NCBI RefSeq assembly: GCF_004322855.1
Contig: NZ_CP036402.1
Span: 3,100,001 to 3,164,000, forward strand
Origin: Egibacter rhizosphaerae
GTDB taxonomy: Bacteria > Actinomycetota > Nitriliruptoria > Euzebyales > Egibacteraceae
DNA: 64,000 nucleotides
Direction of reading: 5' to 3'
Position numbers and translations under genes: made by a program. Positions 17,231 to 25,944 of the stretch are shown here, piece after piece. The notes under the pieces were generated by a model, which did not search any database, had not been told where the DNA came from, and saw nothing but the letters and a program-made list of their open reading frames with translations. Positions within the stretch are counted from its first letter, which is position 1; each line of letters begins with the position of its first letter.

Positions 17231-18103
17231 ATGCCCGGCCCTCCCGACGGACTCGTGCGCAGCCTGACCACCGGGTCGGGTGGGCTCGCCGGGTTCGAGT
17301 GGCACGAGGAGGTCGGGTCGACCAACGACCTCGCGGCGGAGGCGGCGCGGCGCGGCGCATCGGAGATCCACCTCGTGCTCGCCGACCATCAGGTCCGCGG
17401 CCGGGGCCGACGCGGCCGCGAGTGGCGGGCGCCGCCGGGGTCCTCGCTGACGGGCACGTTCCTGCTGCGGCCGGGCGACGCGCCGGTCGAGACGCTGCCG
17501 CTGCTGGCCGGGGTGGTCCTCGCGGAGGTCGTGGACGCCTACCTCGCGCCCGCGCGGGCGCTGGCGCGGGAACGCACCGCCACGGCGCCGGGCGCGAACG
17601 AAGGCACCGGGCAGGAGCGTCGGGGAGGCCCCGAGCTGGGCCTCAAGTGGCCCAACGACCTGCTGCTGCGTCCCGGTCCGAACCACTCGTGGACGAAGGC
17701 GGCCGGCGTGCTCATCGAGCGCGAGGGGCCGGCGGCCCTGCTCGGCATCGGCTGCAACGTCGACTGGCGCGGCGTGCCGCGCCCCGAAGGCGTGGTGGCG
17801 ACCTCGATCGCCGAGACGATCGGCGAGCCGGTCGACCGCTGGCGGGTGCTCGCCGGGCTGGTCGGGGTCCTCGCCCGACGGTACGCGACATGGCGCGAGG
17901 ATCCGCGCGACACCCTGGCCGCCTACCGCGACCGGTGCGTCACCCTGGGAGCGCGCGTGCGCGTCACCGGGAACGCCAGCGACCTGGGCGACCTCGAGGG
18001 CGAGGCCACCGGAATCGGCGACGACGGGCGGCTCCTGGTCGCGACCCCCCGGGGGGAGCGGGCCGTGGCCGCGGGCGACGTCATCCACCTCCACGAGGCG
18101 TAG
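17231..18103 (+). CDS. birA: Biotin--[acetyl-CoA-carboxylase] ligase
   Basis: A 290-aa class I biotin ligase without a DNA-binding domain. Motifs in order: STNDLA (residues about 30-35), the biotinyl-AMP loop GRGRRGREW, LKWPNDLL, and the C-terminal SH3-like cap. A 25-30 residue insert rich in Ala/Arg/Glu separates the adenylate loop from LKWPNDLL. It activates biotin with ATP and attaches it to the EAMKM lysine of the carboxylase alpha chains at 9247 and 40382. Divergent from the beta subunit gene. Confidence 0.93.
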   Translation: MPGPPDGLVRSLTTGSGGLAGFEWHEEVGSTNDLAAEAARRGASEIHLVLADHQVRGRGRRGREWRAPPGSSLTGTFLLRPGDAPVETLPLLAGVVLAEVVDAYLAPARALARERTATAPGANEGTGQERRGGPELGLKWPNDLLLRPGPNHSWTKAAGVLIEREGPAALLGIGCNVDWRGVPRPEGVVATSIAETIGEPVDRWRVLAGLVGVLARRYATWREDPRDTLAAYRDRCVTLGARVRVTGNASDLGDLEGEATGIGDDGRLLVATPRGERAVAAGDVIHLHEA

Positions 18104-18207
18104 CAACCACGGGGCAGGGGCAGGGTCAGTGAGGGCGTGTCCGAGCCGGCGTTGTCGGCCGGGCCCGGGCCCTCGTTGCGCGAACGCCGACCGGGAGGGG
18201 AACTCGC

Positions 18208-19359
18208 ATGGGCGACAGGATGTCCGGGGTGGGCCGGGGGGCGGTGCGGCTGCTCGCGGTGGCGGGCGGCATCGCGCTCGCCCGGCGGGTCACCCGCTCC
18301 TCGCAATGGCAGTTCGCGAAGCTCGGCGGCTGGTCCATCGCGGGTCCGACCGCGGCGGGCTGGGCGACCGACTTCCTGAACGCCGCCTACTTCCGCCGGC
18401 CGCCCGGATTGCGCGACGTCGACGATCTGCGGCTGGCGTTCGCCATCCTGACGACGCGTTGGCACCGTCTCGCACGACCGCTGCACGCCGGGGATGTGGC
18501 CGCGTTCCATCACGCGTTCGGGGTGGACCGCTTCCTCGACACGACGACGTCGGGGCGCGGGGCGCTCGATCGCAGCCAGCTGCTGGAGGGGGCCGCTCGG
18601 CTGCACGGCGACTGGTTCCCCGAGGCCTACGCCGACGACGAGCGCCGCGCCTGGGGGATCGTCTTCGCGACCACCGGGGAACGCGCGGCGTACCGCCCCG
18701 AGGACCGGCTACGCCACGCCCGCGTCGGGCCGCTCAGCCCTCCCGTCGCACCCGCGACCGAGCAGACCTGGCACACCTATCCCCCCGTGGAGGTGCCGGA
18801 CACGGACGCGACACTCGGCGCTTTGCTGCGCCCCGAGACGTGGCCGGACTACGCGAGTGAGATCGGCCGCTTCACCCCGCTGCGCAGTGGTGGGCTGGAG
18901 GGGCAGACCTTCGAGATCGAGGTCACCGGGCACCCGACGAGCCGAACCCCGGTCTTCCTGCGGGCGTACGTCACCGTGACGCGCCTCGTGAGCCGCGATG
19001 ACGGTCGTGCCCTCGACGAGTACGTCGCGGAGCTGAACGACGGGCTGCGGCGCTTCGGTCGGGACGAGCCCCCCGCCGTACCCGAGGGGGGTGAGCCGGT
19101 CGCGGCGTTCGATCTGACCACCCACGAGGGGCACTTCCTGGGCAACGCGCGCAACCGCCTCCTGTTGTTCGAGCACGACGGGCGCTCGTACCTGCGGGCG
19201 GCGGGCACGTGGGATCCGCTGCGCTGGGACCTCGCCCAACTCTACGAGCGGGTCGGTTACGCGGCCCAACCGGCGATGTGGGGTGGCAGCGTGCCGGAGG
19301 AGTCGATGCTCCACCAGATCGGTGAGCGGGTCGCCGCGCAGCTCGGGGGGCCGCGGTGA
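18208..19359 (+). CDS. Uncharacterised protein coupled to an FAD oxidoreductase gene
   Basis: A 383-aa protein I do not recognise. There is a short hydrophobic N-terminal stretch (VRLLAVAGGIALARRV) that might anchor it. Tryptophan- and arginine-rich motifs such as WQFAKLGGWSIAGP, WHTYPPVEV and WDPLRWDLAQLYERVGY recur, with GNARNRLLLFEHDGRSYLRAAGTWDP near the C-terminus. No catalytic motif is evident. Its stop overlaps the GTG start of the phytoene-desaturase-like gene (GTGA), so the two are translated together and probably act in one process. ATG 18208 is preceded by GGGAGGGGAACTC. Confidence 0.65.
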   Translation: MGDRMSGVGRGAVRLLAVAGGIALARRVTRSSQWQFAKLGGWSIAGPTAAGWATDFLNAAYFRRPPGLRDVDDLRLAFAILTTRWHRLARPLHAGDVAAFHHAFGVDRFLDTTTSGRGALDRSQLLEGAARLHGDWFPEAYADDERRAWGIVFATTGERAAYRPEDRLRHARVGPLSPPVAPATEQTWHTYPPVEVPDTDATLGALLRPETWPDYASEIGRFTPLRSGGLEGQTFEIEVTGHPTSRTPVFLRAYVTVTRLVSRDDGRALDEYVAELNDGLRRFGRDEPPAVPEGGEPVAAFDLTTHEGHFLGNARNRLLLFEHDGRSYLRAAGTWDPLRWDLAQLYERVGYAAQPAMWGGSVPEESMLHQIGERVAAQLGGPR

Positions 19360-20888
19360 GCCGCGCGACGCCGCGCGCCGTCGTCGTCGGGGGCGGCCAG
19401 AACGGGCTGTCGGCCGCCTGCACGCTGGCCGGCAAGGGCTGGGACGTCACGGTGCTCGAGCGCGCCGGCGAGCTCGGCGGCGCGGTCAAGACCCGCGAGC
19501 TCACCCTCCCCGGCTTCCACCACGACGTCTACTCGGCCGTGTACCCCGCGGCCGCAGCGAGCCCCGTGTTCCGCCGCTGGCCGCTGGAGCGGCACGGGTT
19601 GCGGTTCGTGCACCCGATCGTGGCGGCGGCGCATCCGCTGGACGACGGCAGCGCGCCCGCGTTGCATCGCTCGCTCGCCGACACGCGGGCGAGCCTCGAC
19701 GGCTTCGGCGACGGCGACGGGCGCCGCTGGGCGGAGGCGATGGGGCCGCTCGTCGCGCGCTTCGACGCCCTGCGGGGGGTGATGCTGGGCGGGTTCCCAC
19801 CGATCGCGGGAGGTGCGAAGCTGCTGGCTCGGCTCAAGCTCTCGGGCACGCTCGAGTTCGCGCGGCTCCTGCTCATGCCGGCCAGCGGGCTCGCCGACGA
19901 CCTGTTCGAGAGCGACGCCGCGCGGGCGTGGCTGTACGGCTCGGCGCTGCACGGCGACGCGGGGCCGCACAGCGCCGGCAGCGCGATCGCGGGGGCGTAC
20001 CTGAACCTGATGGGGCACGCGGTCGGGTGGCCGAGCCCCGAGGGGGGAGCGGCCCGGCTCGTCGACGCGCTCGTCTCCTACCTGCGCGAGCTCGGCGGGA
20101 CCACGCGTTGCGACGCGCCGGTCGAGCGGGTCGTCGCCCAGGGCGGCCGCGCCGTCGGGGTGGAGCTCGCGGACGGCGAGCGCATCGCCGCGGACGCGGT
20201 CGTGTGCGATCTCAACCCCCATGGGCTCGCCCGCGTCGCCGGGGACATCCTGCCGCAGGCGACGCTGAGGAAGTACCGCCGTTTCCGCTACGGACCCGGG
20301 ACGCTCAAGGTCGACTGGGCGCTCGACGGTCCGATCCCGTGGGCGGCCCCGGAGGCCCGCCAGGCCGGCACGATCCATGTGGGTGGCAGCGCCGCCGAGA
20401 TCGCTCGCGCGGTCGCGGAGGTCGAGTTGGGCGAGTGGCCCGAACGGCCGTTCCTGCTCGCGGGGAGTCAGACGGTGGCCGACCCCACCCGGGCGCCGGC
20501 CGGCAAGCACACCGCGTGGGCCTACACGCACACGCCCGGGTACGGCAGCGCGGGCCAGGTGGAGGAGCAGGTCGCGCGGCTCGAGGCACAGATGGAGCGC
20601 TTCGCGCCCGGCTTCTCGTCGCGCGTGCTCGGCCGCCACGTGCAGTCGCCGCGGGACATCGAGGCCGGCACCCCGAACCTCGTCGCCGGCGACGTCGGCG
20701 CCGGCAGCCACGCCCTCGACCAGGTGGTCTTCCGCCCCGTGCCCTCGCTGTCTCCCTACCGGACCGGCGTGCGGGGTCTGTACCTCGGCAGCGCCTCGGC
20801 CTTCCCGGGGGGCGCGGTGCACGGGGTGGCCGGCCACGCCGCCGCGAGGGCGGCCATCACCGACCGCAGGGTGCGCCGGGTCGGCTGA
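19356..20888 (+). CDS. FAD-dependent oxidoreductase, phytoene desaturase-like
   Basis: A 510-aa flavoprotein. The FAD dinucleotide motif VVVGGGQNGLSAA is at residues about 9-21, ending in the ribose-binding Glu of TVLERA, and the conserved C-terminal FAD motif GLYLGSASAFPGGAVHGVAGH is intact. The overall organisation fits the CrtI/PYROXD2-like NAD(P)/FAD family, which oxidise or isomerise isoprenoids or other lipids. No crtB or crtE gene is in the window, so carotenoid synthesis is not supported. Coupled to the unknown gene upstream. The last codons lie within a 43-bp direct repeat that continues past the stop. Confidence 0.82.
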   Translation: MSRATPRAVVVGGGQNGLSAACTLAGKGWDVTVLERAGELGGAVKTRELTLPGFHHDVYSAVYPAAAASPVFRRWPLERHGLRFVHPIVAAAHPLDDGSAPALHRSLADTRASLDGFGDGDGRRWAEAMGPLVARFDALRGVMLGGFPPIAGGAKLLARLKLSGTLEFARLLLMPASGLADDLFESDAARAWLYGSALHGDAGPHSAGSAIAGAYLNLMGHAVGWPSPEGGAARLVDALVSYLRELGGTTRCDAPVERVVAQGGRAVGVELADGERIAADAVVCDLNPHGLARVAGDILPQATLRKYRRFRYGPGTLKVDWALDGPIPWAAPEARQAGTIHVGGSAAEIARAVAEVELGEWPERPFLLAGSQTVADPTRAPAGKHTAWAYTHTPGYGSAGQVEEQVARLEAQMERFAPGFSSRVLGRHVQSPRDIEAGTPNLVAGDVGAGSHALDQVVFRPVPSLSPYRTGVRGLYLGSASAFPGGAVHGVAGHAAARAAITDRRVRRVG

Positions 20889-20947
20889 GCGCCGGGTCAT
20901 CCCTGACCGCAGTGTGCGCCGGGTCGGCTGAGCGCCGGGTTATCCAT
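20862..20947. repeat. Two tandem 43-bp units spanning a stop codon
   Basis: The segment 20862-20904 is repeated at 20905-20947 with three or four substitutions. The first unit contains the last codons and the TGA of the oxidoreductase, so the gene's end was duplicated into non-coding DNA. Both units share GTGCGCCGGGTCGGCTGAGC. Confidence 0.9.
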
Positions 20948-20967
20948 CGACGGCCGCCACCGAGAGC

Positions 20968-21101
20968 GTGCGCTGAATGGGCGCGCAATCTCGCGGTGCA
21001 GTTGCCCGCGCCCACGCGGGTCACCGTACATCGAGTTTGTGCGCTGAATGCACGCGCCTGAGGCGTGGTGCGGTTACCCGCGCGGACGCGGGCAACCGCA
21101 C
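20968..21101. repeat. Two REP-like palindromes within a 71-bp periodic repeat
   Basis: Each unit starts with GTGCGCTGAATG (20968 and 21039, 71 bp apart) and contains a palindrome. Copy A has arms 20996-21010 and 21015-21029. Copy B has arms GTGCGGTTACCCGCG (21068-21082) and CGCGGGCAACCGCAC (21087-21101), a 15-bp stem with one mismatch and a 4-nt loop. The same palindrome recurs at 49937-50072, which makes this a dispersed family. Located between two convergent genes, where it could also end transcription. Confidence 0.85.
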
Positions 21102-21147
21102 GGTGCGGTGGGCGCCGGGGTGCGGCGAGCGCACGGTGCGGCCGCCG

Positions 21148-22176
21148 CTACTCCTCGACCTGGACGGCGATCTCGGCGGTGTACTGCGCTCGGTCGGCCT
21201 CCCCGTCCGACGGGTCCGGCGACCGCACCACCAGCGTCCACTCGCCCGGCTCGTCGAGCGGCCGGTCCATCTGGTGCGCGAACGGTCCGCGTTGGTCCAT
21301 CCCGGGCTGGTCGGCGGTGGTGAACGACTCCTCGACCGTCTCGCCCGAGGGGTCCCGCAGCTCGAACTGCACGTTCGACTCGAACGTGAGCGACGTACCG
21401 GACACCTCGAGGACGCTCCCGGTCGCGTAGGTGTCGCCGTAGTTCGGCGTCTCCACGTCCACGTCCGCGCGCATGAAGGGGTCGGGCGCGATCGGTTCGC
21501 TCCAGTCGAGGTGGCCCCACAGCTCGTCGATCGGGTCCCCCTCGACCTGCAGGCTCACGGCATCGACGCTGTCGAACTGGGCTCCCGCGTGCGCGAGTGC
21601 CTGCGCGAACGCCCCCTCGTGGGCGGCGCCGCCCGGAGAGCCGTCCCGGACCTCCTCGGTGAGGTTCACCGTCAGCACGCCGTCATCGATGCTGGCGCCG
21701 AGCACCTCGGGGGAGGACTCGAGCGGGCGGGTGAGGCCCGGGTCGGCGGGCTCGGCGTCGAGCATCGCCTCGATCGAGGCCGTGGCCACCGCCTCGGTGG
21801 GCTCGGTCGTGGTCTGCACCGACTCGACGAAGTAGTCGCCGTCGATCTCCCGGAGGGCGAAGGTCGTCACCGATTGGCTCTCGCCGTCGCCGTCGCCGTC
21901 GTTCCCCTCATCCGCCTCGGCGGCGTCGACGTCCTCGTCGTCGGCCTCGTCCTCGGCCTCCTCTTCGTCCACCTCCTCCGGCTCCTCGTCGGCCTCGTCC
22001 TCCTCGTCGGTCTCGTCGGTCTCGTCGGCGTCATCCGAGTCGTCCGGATCGGGCTCCTCCTCCTCACCGGAGTCGTCGGGCTCCCCCTCGAGCGTGGTCT
22101 CGTCCTCAGCGTCACTACAGGCAGCCAGCGCGAGTAGCAGCAGGCCCGCAAGGGCGACGCGCAACAGCGTGCGCAC
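21148..22176 (-). CDS. GerMN/Gmad2 lipoprotein
   Basis: A 342-aa exported protein. GTG 22176 is chosen since GAGGAGG sits 8 bp upstream and the signal peptide (LLRVALAGLLLLALAAC) begins at once. A Glu/Asp run covers about residues 22-95. A GerMN domain follows (EAMLDAEPADPGLTRPL..VLGASIDDGVLTVNLTEEV), then an immunoglobulin-like Gmad2 domain (DVETPNYGDTYATGSVLEVSG). In Bacillus these domains occur in germination and sporulation proteins; in actinobacteria they occur in LpqB and stand-alone lipoproteins of unknown role. Extracytoplasmic, membrane anchored. Confidence 0.85.
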   Translation of the reverse strand: MRTLLRVALAGLLLLALAACSDAEDETTLEGEPDDSGEEEEPDPDDSDDADETDETDEEDEADEEPEEVDEEEAEDEADDEDVDAAEADEGNDGDGDGESQSVTTFALREIDGDYFVESVQTTTEPTEAVATASIEAMLDAEPADPGLTRPLESSPEVLGASIDDGVLTVNLTEEVRDGSPGGAAHEGAFAQALAHAGAQFDSVDAVSLQVEGDPIDELWGHLDWSEPIAPDPFMRADVDVETPNYGDTYATGSVLEVSGTSLTFESNVQFELRDPSGETVEESFTTADQPGMDQRGPFAHQMDRPLDEPGEWTLVVRSPDPSDGEADRAQYTAEIAVQVEE

Positions 22177-22290
22177 GGTTGGCCTCCTCAGGTTCGGGGG
22201 TGTCGCGACCCACCATCGGGGTCGTTCGTGATGCGGTTGGCTCGCCCCCTTTGACGCGTGAGCCGTCGGCTGCGTTCCGACCGACCCGAG

Positions 22291-22296
22291 TAGCCT
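22291..22296 (+). promoter_or_regulatory. -10-like element before the mccB-type gene
   Basis: TAGCCT is 27 nt upstream of ATG 22324 in the 147-bp gap after the divergent GerMN gene, with GAGGAG between them as ribosome site. Similar TAG(C/A)CT hexamers occur before the acyl-CoA dehydrogenase genes at 44039 and 47115. No clear -35 was found. Confidence 0.35.
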
Positions 22297-22323
22297 GCCG
22301 CCGTCCGACGAGGAGCACAGCGC

Positions 22324-23934
22324 ATGAGCACCGTACTGGGGACCGGGGCGAACCCGCACGACGAGACGTTCCGCGCCCACGAGGCAGCCCACACCGAGCT
22401 GGTCGCCGATCTGCGTGCCCGCTTGGCGGCCACGGCCGAGGGAGGGGGCGAGCGGGCCCGGGAGCGGCACACCTCCCGGGGCAAGCTGTTGCCCCGCGAC
22501 CGCGTCGATCGGCTGGTCGATCCTGGCAGCGCGTTCCTGGAGCTGAGCCCGCTGGCCGCGCTAGGGATGTACGACGACGAGACACCGGCCGCGGGCATCG
22601 TGACCGGCGTCGGTCGCGTGTGCGGACGCTCGGTCGTGATCGTCGCGAACGACGCCACCGTCAAGGGCGGCTCCTACTATCCGGAGACGGTCAAGAAGCA
22701 TCTGCGCGCGCAGGAGGTCGCGCGGGCCAACCGCCTGCCGTGCATCTACCTGGTCGACTCGGGCGGGGCCTACCTGCCGCGCCAGGACGAGGTCTTCCCC
22801 GACCGCGACCACTTCGGCCGGATCTTCCGCAACCAGGCGCAGCTGTCGGAGATGGGCGTCCCGCAGATCGCGGCCGTGCTCGGTTCGTGCACCGCCGGCG
22901 GCGCCTACGTGCCCGCGATGAGCGACGAGACGGTCATCGTCGCCGAGCAGGGCACCATCTTCCTGGGTGGCCCGCCGCTGGTGAAGGCCGCGACCGGCGA
23001 GGAGGTCTCCGCCGAGGAGCTGGGTGGGGGCGACGTGCACACTCGCGTGTCCGGTGTCGCCGATCACCTCGCCACCGACGACGCGCACGCGCTCGAGATC
23101 GTCCGGTCGATCGTCGCGACCTTGCCCGAGCCGGGACCGCCGCCGTGGGACGTCGCCGACCCGGAGCCGCCCGCGGTCGACGCGGCCGAGCTCTACGGGG
23201 TGGTGCCGACCGACCCGCGCACCCCCTACGAGGTCCGCGAGGTGATCGCGCGGCTGGTGGACGGCAGCCGCCTGCACGAGTTCAAGCCGCGGTACGGGTC
23301 GACGCTCGTGACCGGTTTCGCGCACATCTGGGGCCATCCGGTCGGCATCGTCGCGAACAACGGGATCCTGTTCAGCGAGTCCGCGCTCAAGGGGGCGCAC
23401 TTCATCCAGCTGTGCGACCGGCGCGCGGTGCCGCTGCTGTTCCTGCAGAACATCAGCGGCTTCATGGTCGGACGCGAGTACGAGGCCGGGGGCATCGCCA
23501 AGGACGGCGCGAAGATGGTCACGGCCGTCGCGTGCGCCCGGGTGCCCAAGCTCACGGTCCTGATCGGCGGGTCCTACGGCGCGGGCAACTACGCGATGTG
23601 CGGGCGGGCGTACGACCCGCGGTTCCTCTTCACGTGGCCGAACGCCCGGATCAGCGTGATGGGCGGCGAGCAGGCGGCGAACGTCCTCGCGACGGTTCGT
23701 CGTGACCAGCTCGAGGCGCGGGGGGAGGCCTGGCCGGCCGAGGACGAGGAGGCCTTCAAGCAGCCGATCCGCGAGCAGTACGAGACGCAGGGCCACCCGT
23801 ACTACGCGACGGCGCGGCTGTGGGACGACGGCGTGATCGACCCGCTCGACACCCGTCGGGTGCTCGGGCTGTCGCTCTCGGCCGTGGCGGGTGCGCCGCT
23901 CGACGACCTCGGCTACGGGGTCTTCCGCATGTGA
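22324..23934 (+). CDS. mccB: Methylcrotonyl-CoA carboxylase-type beta subunit
   Basis: A 536-aa carboxyltransferase. The stretches [36 protein letters not shown] and [15 protein letters not shown], then [19 protein letters not shown], are characteristic of 3-methylcrotonyl-CoA carboxylase beta chains rather than propionyl-CoA ones. It would carboxylate 3-methylcrotonyl-CoA in leucine breakdown. Its likely alpha partner (40382) and a 3-methylglutaconyl-CoA hydratase-like gene (39495) lie 16 kb away in the same window. ATG 22324 has GAGGAG 9 bp upstream. Confidence 0.9.
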   Translation: MSTVLGTGANPHDETFRAHEAAHTELVADLRARLAATAEGGGERARERHTSRGKLLPRDRVDRLVDPGSAFLELSPLAALGMYDDETPAAGIVTGVGRVCGRSVVIVANDATVKGGSYYPETVKKHLRAQEVARANRLPCIYLVDSGGAYLPRQDEVFPDRDHFGRIFRNQAQLSEMGVPQIAAVLGSCTAGGAYVPAMSDETVIVAEQGTIFLGGPPLVKAATGEEVSAEELGGGDVHTRVSGVADHLATDDAHALEIVRSIVATLPEPGPPPWDVADPEPPAVDAAELYGVVPTDPRTPYEVREVIARLVDGSRLHEFKPRYGSTLVTGFAHIWGHPVGIVANNGILFSESALKGAHFIQLCDRRAVPLLFLQNISGFMVGREYEAGGIAKDGAKMVTAVACARVPKLTVLIGGSYGAGNYAMCGRAYDPRFLFTWPNARISVMGGEQAANVLATVRRDQLEARGEAWPAEDEEAFKQPIREQYETQGHPYYATARLWDDGVIDPLDTRRVLGLSLSAVAGAPLDDLGYGVFRM

Positions 23935-23970
23935 CGGGGCTCCCCGCCGCCCGCCCGGCGGAGAGCGGGC

Positions 23971-24042
23971 GGCGTGAAGGTGGCAGGCGGCGTGAAGGTG
24001 GCAGGCGGCGTGAAGGTGGCGGGCGGCGTGAAGGTGGCGGGT
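23971..24042. repeat. Four tandem 18-bp units upstream of glpD
   Basis: GGCGTGAAGGTGGCAGGC repeats four times (23971-24042), the last two with G for A at position 15. The array lies in the 218-bp gap between the mccB-type gene and glpD. It could be read as a Lys-Val-Ala-Gly-Gly-Val peptide, but no start or homology supports a gene. Confidence 0.9.
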
Positions 24043-24152
24043 GGCCCCCGCCGTCGGCCGCCGAGTACGGGGCGCCGCGCGAGCAGATGTCCCGTGACCC
24101 GGGGTGTCCGAACGGGCAGACTGGCACTCCGAGTCGACCGTCAGGAGCCCGC

Positions 24153-25832
24153 ATGCTGCCCATCGCCAAGCTCGGCCCGAGCGAACGTGCCGACGCGCTC
24201 GATCGTCTGGACAGCGAGGACTTCGACGTCCTCGTGATCGGCGGCGGTGTCACGGGCGCTGGATCCGCGCTCGACGCGGCGAGCCGGGGACTGCGCACCG
24301 CGCTCATCGAGCGTGAGGACTTCGCGGCGGGCACCTCGTCGGCGTCGACGAAGCTGATCCACGGCGGGCTGCGCTACCTGGAGAAACTGGACTTCGGGCT
24401 GGTGCAGGAGGCGCTCACCGAGCGGGCACGCATGCTGGAGGAGCTCTGCCCGCACCTCGTGCACCCGGTCCCGTTCCTGTACCCCCTGACCGGCCGGGCC
24501 TGGGAGCGCGCGTACGTGGGGGCGGGCGTGCTCCTCTACGACACCATCGGGACGGGCAAGCGCGGCGTGCCGGTGCACAAGCACCTGAGCCGCACGGGCG
24601 CGCTCCGGTTGGCTCCCGACCTGCGGGAGGACGCCCTCGTCGGCGCGATCCGCTACTACGACGCGCAGGTCGACGACGCGCGCCACACGGCGATGCTCGC
24701 CCGGACGGCAGCCCATCACGGGGCCCTGGTCACCACCCACGTGGAGGCGACGGACCTCACGAAGCAGGGCGGATGCGTCACGGGCGCGGTGGCCACCGAC
24801 ACCGAGAGCGGCCGGGAGGTCCGGATCACCGCGCGCCGGATCGTCAACGCGACCGGTCCGTGGACCGACGAGGTCCAGAACATGGCGGGGCAGGCACAGG
24901 TGAAGGTGCGCCCCTCGAAGGGCGTTCACTTCCTCGTCCCCCGGGAGCGTCTCGACCTCGGCGTCGGGCTGATCATGCGGACGGAGAAGAGCGTGCTCTT
25001 CGTCGTCCCGTGGGGGAACCGGTGGATCATCGGGACGACCGACACCGACTGGGACGAGAGCGTCGACGACGTCGTCGCGACCCAGGCCGACCTCGACTAC
25101 CTGCTCGACCGCCTCAACCCGATGCTGCGTCACCCGCTGACCAAGGCCGACATCACGGGGGTCTACGCGGGGCTGCGACCGTTGCTCGCCGCGACGGAAG
25201 GGTCCACCGCGGAGCTGTCGCGTGAGCACTCGGTGCTGGAGTCGACGCCCGGGCTCATCTCGATCGGTGGTGGGAAGTACACCACGTACCGGGTCATGGC
25301 CGAGGACGCGGTCGATCGTGCCGTGGAAGGGCTCGATCGGGAGGTGCCGCCCTCGCCGACTCGTCACCTGCCCCTGCTCGGTGCGATCGGATACGAGGCC
25401 GCGGTGGCCGATCGTGAGCGCATCGCTCGGCAGGCCGGTGTTCATGTCGCCTGGATCGACCACCTGCTCGCGCGCTACGGGGACCTCTACGAGGAGGTTC
25501 TCGCCCTGGGGGAGGAGCGGCCGCACCTAATGCAGCCGCTCGAGGGCGCGCCCTCGTACCTGGGGGTCGAGGTCGCCTACGCCGCGAGCCACGAGGGAGC
25601 CCGTGACCTCTTCGATGCCCTGGAGCGCCGCACCCGGGTGCGCATCGAGGTTGCCGACCGGGGGCTCGCCGCCGCCGAGCCGGCCGCCGCGATCCTCGCC
25701 GACGTGCTCGACTGGGACGACGAGACGCGCAAGGACGCGATCGACGCCTACCGCAAGGCGGTGGAGGCCGACCGTGCGGCCGAGCAGGCGTCCACCGATC
25801 AGGAAGCGGTCGCGGCTCGTCACCCGGGCTGA
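24153..25832 (+). CDS. glpD: FAD-dependent glycerol-3-phosphate dehydrogenase
   Basis: A 559-aa membrane-associated flavoprotein. FAD motif VLVIGGGVTGAGSALDAASRG at about residues 25-45, then TSSASTKLIHGGLRYLE and the family-typical RPSKGVHFLVPRERL, IIGTTDTDWD and GGKYTTYRVMAEDAVD. The C-terminal alpha domain is present. It oxidises glycerol-3-phosphate to dihydroxyacetone phosphate, passing electrons to quinone, and completes the GlpF/GlpK pathway encoded at 32.4-36.5 kb. ATG 24153 has AGGAG 5 bp upstream. The last dozen residues and the stop are encoded by a 34-bp tandem repeat, so the C-terminal tail is probably dispensable. Confidence 0.95.
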   Translation: MLPIAKLGPSERADALDRLDSEDFDVLVIGGGVTGAGSALDAASRGLRTALIEREDFAAGTSSASTKLIHGGLRYLEKLDFGLVQEALTERARMLEELCPHLVHPVPFLYPLTGRAWERAYVGAGVLLYDTIGTGKRGVPVHKHLSRTGALRLAPDLREDALVGAIRYYDAQVDDARHTAMLARTAAHHGALVTTHVEATDLTKQGGCVTGAVATDTESGREVRITARRIVNATGPWTDEVQNMAGQAQVKVRPSKGVHFLVPRERLDLGVGLIMRTEKSVLFVVPWGNRWIIGTTDTDWDESVDDVVATQADLDYLLDRLNPMLRHPLTKADITGVYAGLRPLLAATEGSTAELSREHSVLESTPGLISIGGGKYTTYRVMAEDAVDRAVEGLDREVPPSPTRHLPLLGAIGYEAAVADRERIARQAGVHVAWIDHLLARYGDLYEEVLALGEERPHLMQPLEGAPSYLGVEVAYAASHEGARDLFDALERRTRVRIEVADRGLAAAEPAAAILADVLDWDDETRKDAIDAYRKAVEADRAAEQASTDQEAVAARHPG

Positions 25833-25919
25833 TCAGGAAGCGGTTGCGGCTCGTCACCCGGGCTGACCAGGAAGCGGTCGCGGCTCGTCACCCGGGCTGA
25901 TCAGGAAGCGGTCGCGGCT
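25797..25919. repeat. 34-bp tandem repeat overlapping the 3' end of glpD
   Basis: Units at 25797-25830, 25831-25864 and 25865-25898, plus a partial fourth (25899-25919), begin GATCAGGAAGCGGTCGCGGC and differ at only one or two positions. The first unit codes for the glpD C-terminus; the TGA stop spans the first junction. No spacers are present, so this is not a CRISPR array. Confidence 0.92.
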
Positions 25920-25944
25920 GGGCGCAGCGAGTGGAGCGCCGGTC

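Noticed and set aside
20889-21147. Mobile element between the oxidoreductase and GerMN genes
   Set aside because: Only short repeats and palindromes occur; there is no transposase and no terminal inverted repeat pair enclosing a gene.
23971-24060. Short repeat-encoded peptide (KVAGGV repeats)
   Set aside because: No ribosome site, not conserved with any protein I know and fully explained by the 18-bp DNA array.
25797-25919. CRISPR-like direct repeats
   Set aside because: Units are contiguous with no variable spacers and no cas genes are near.
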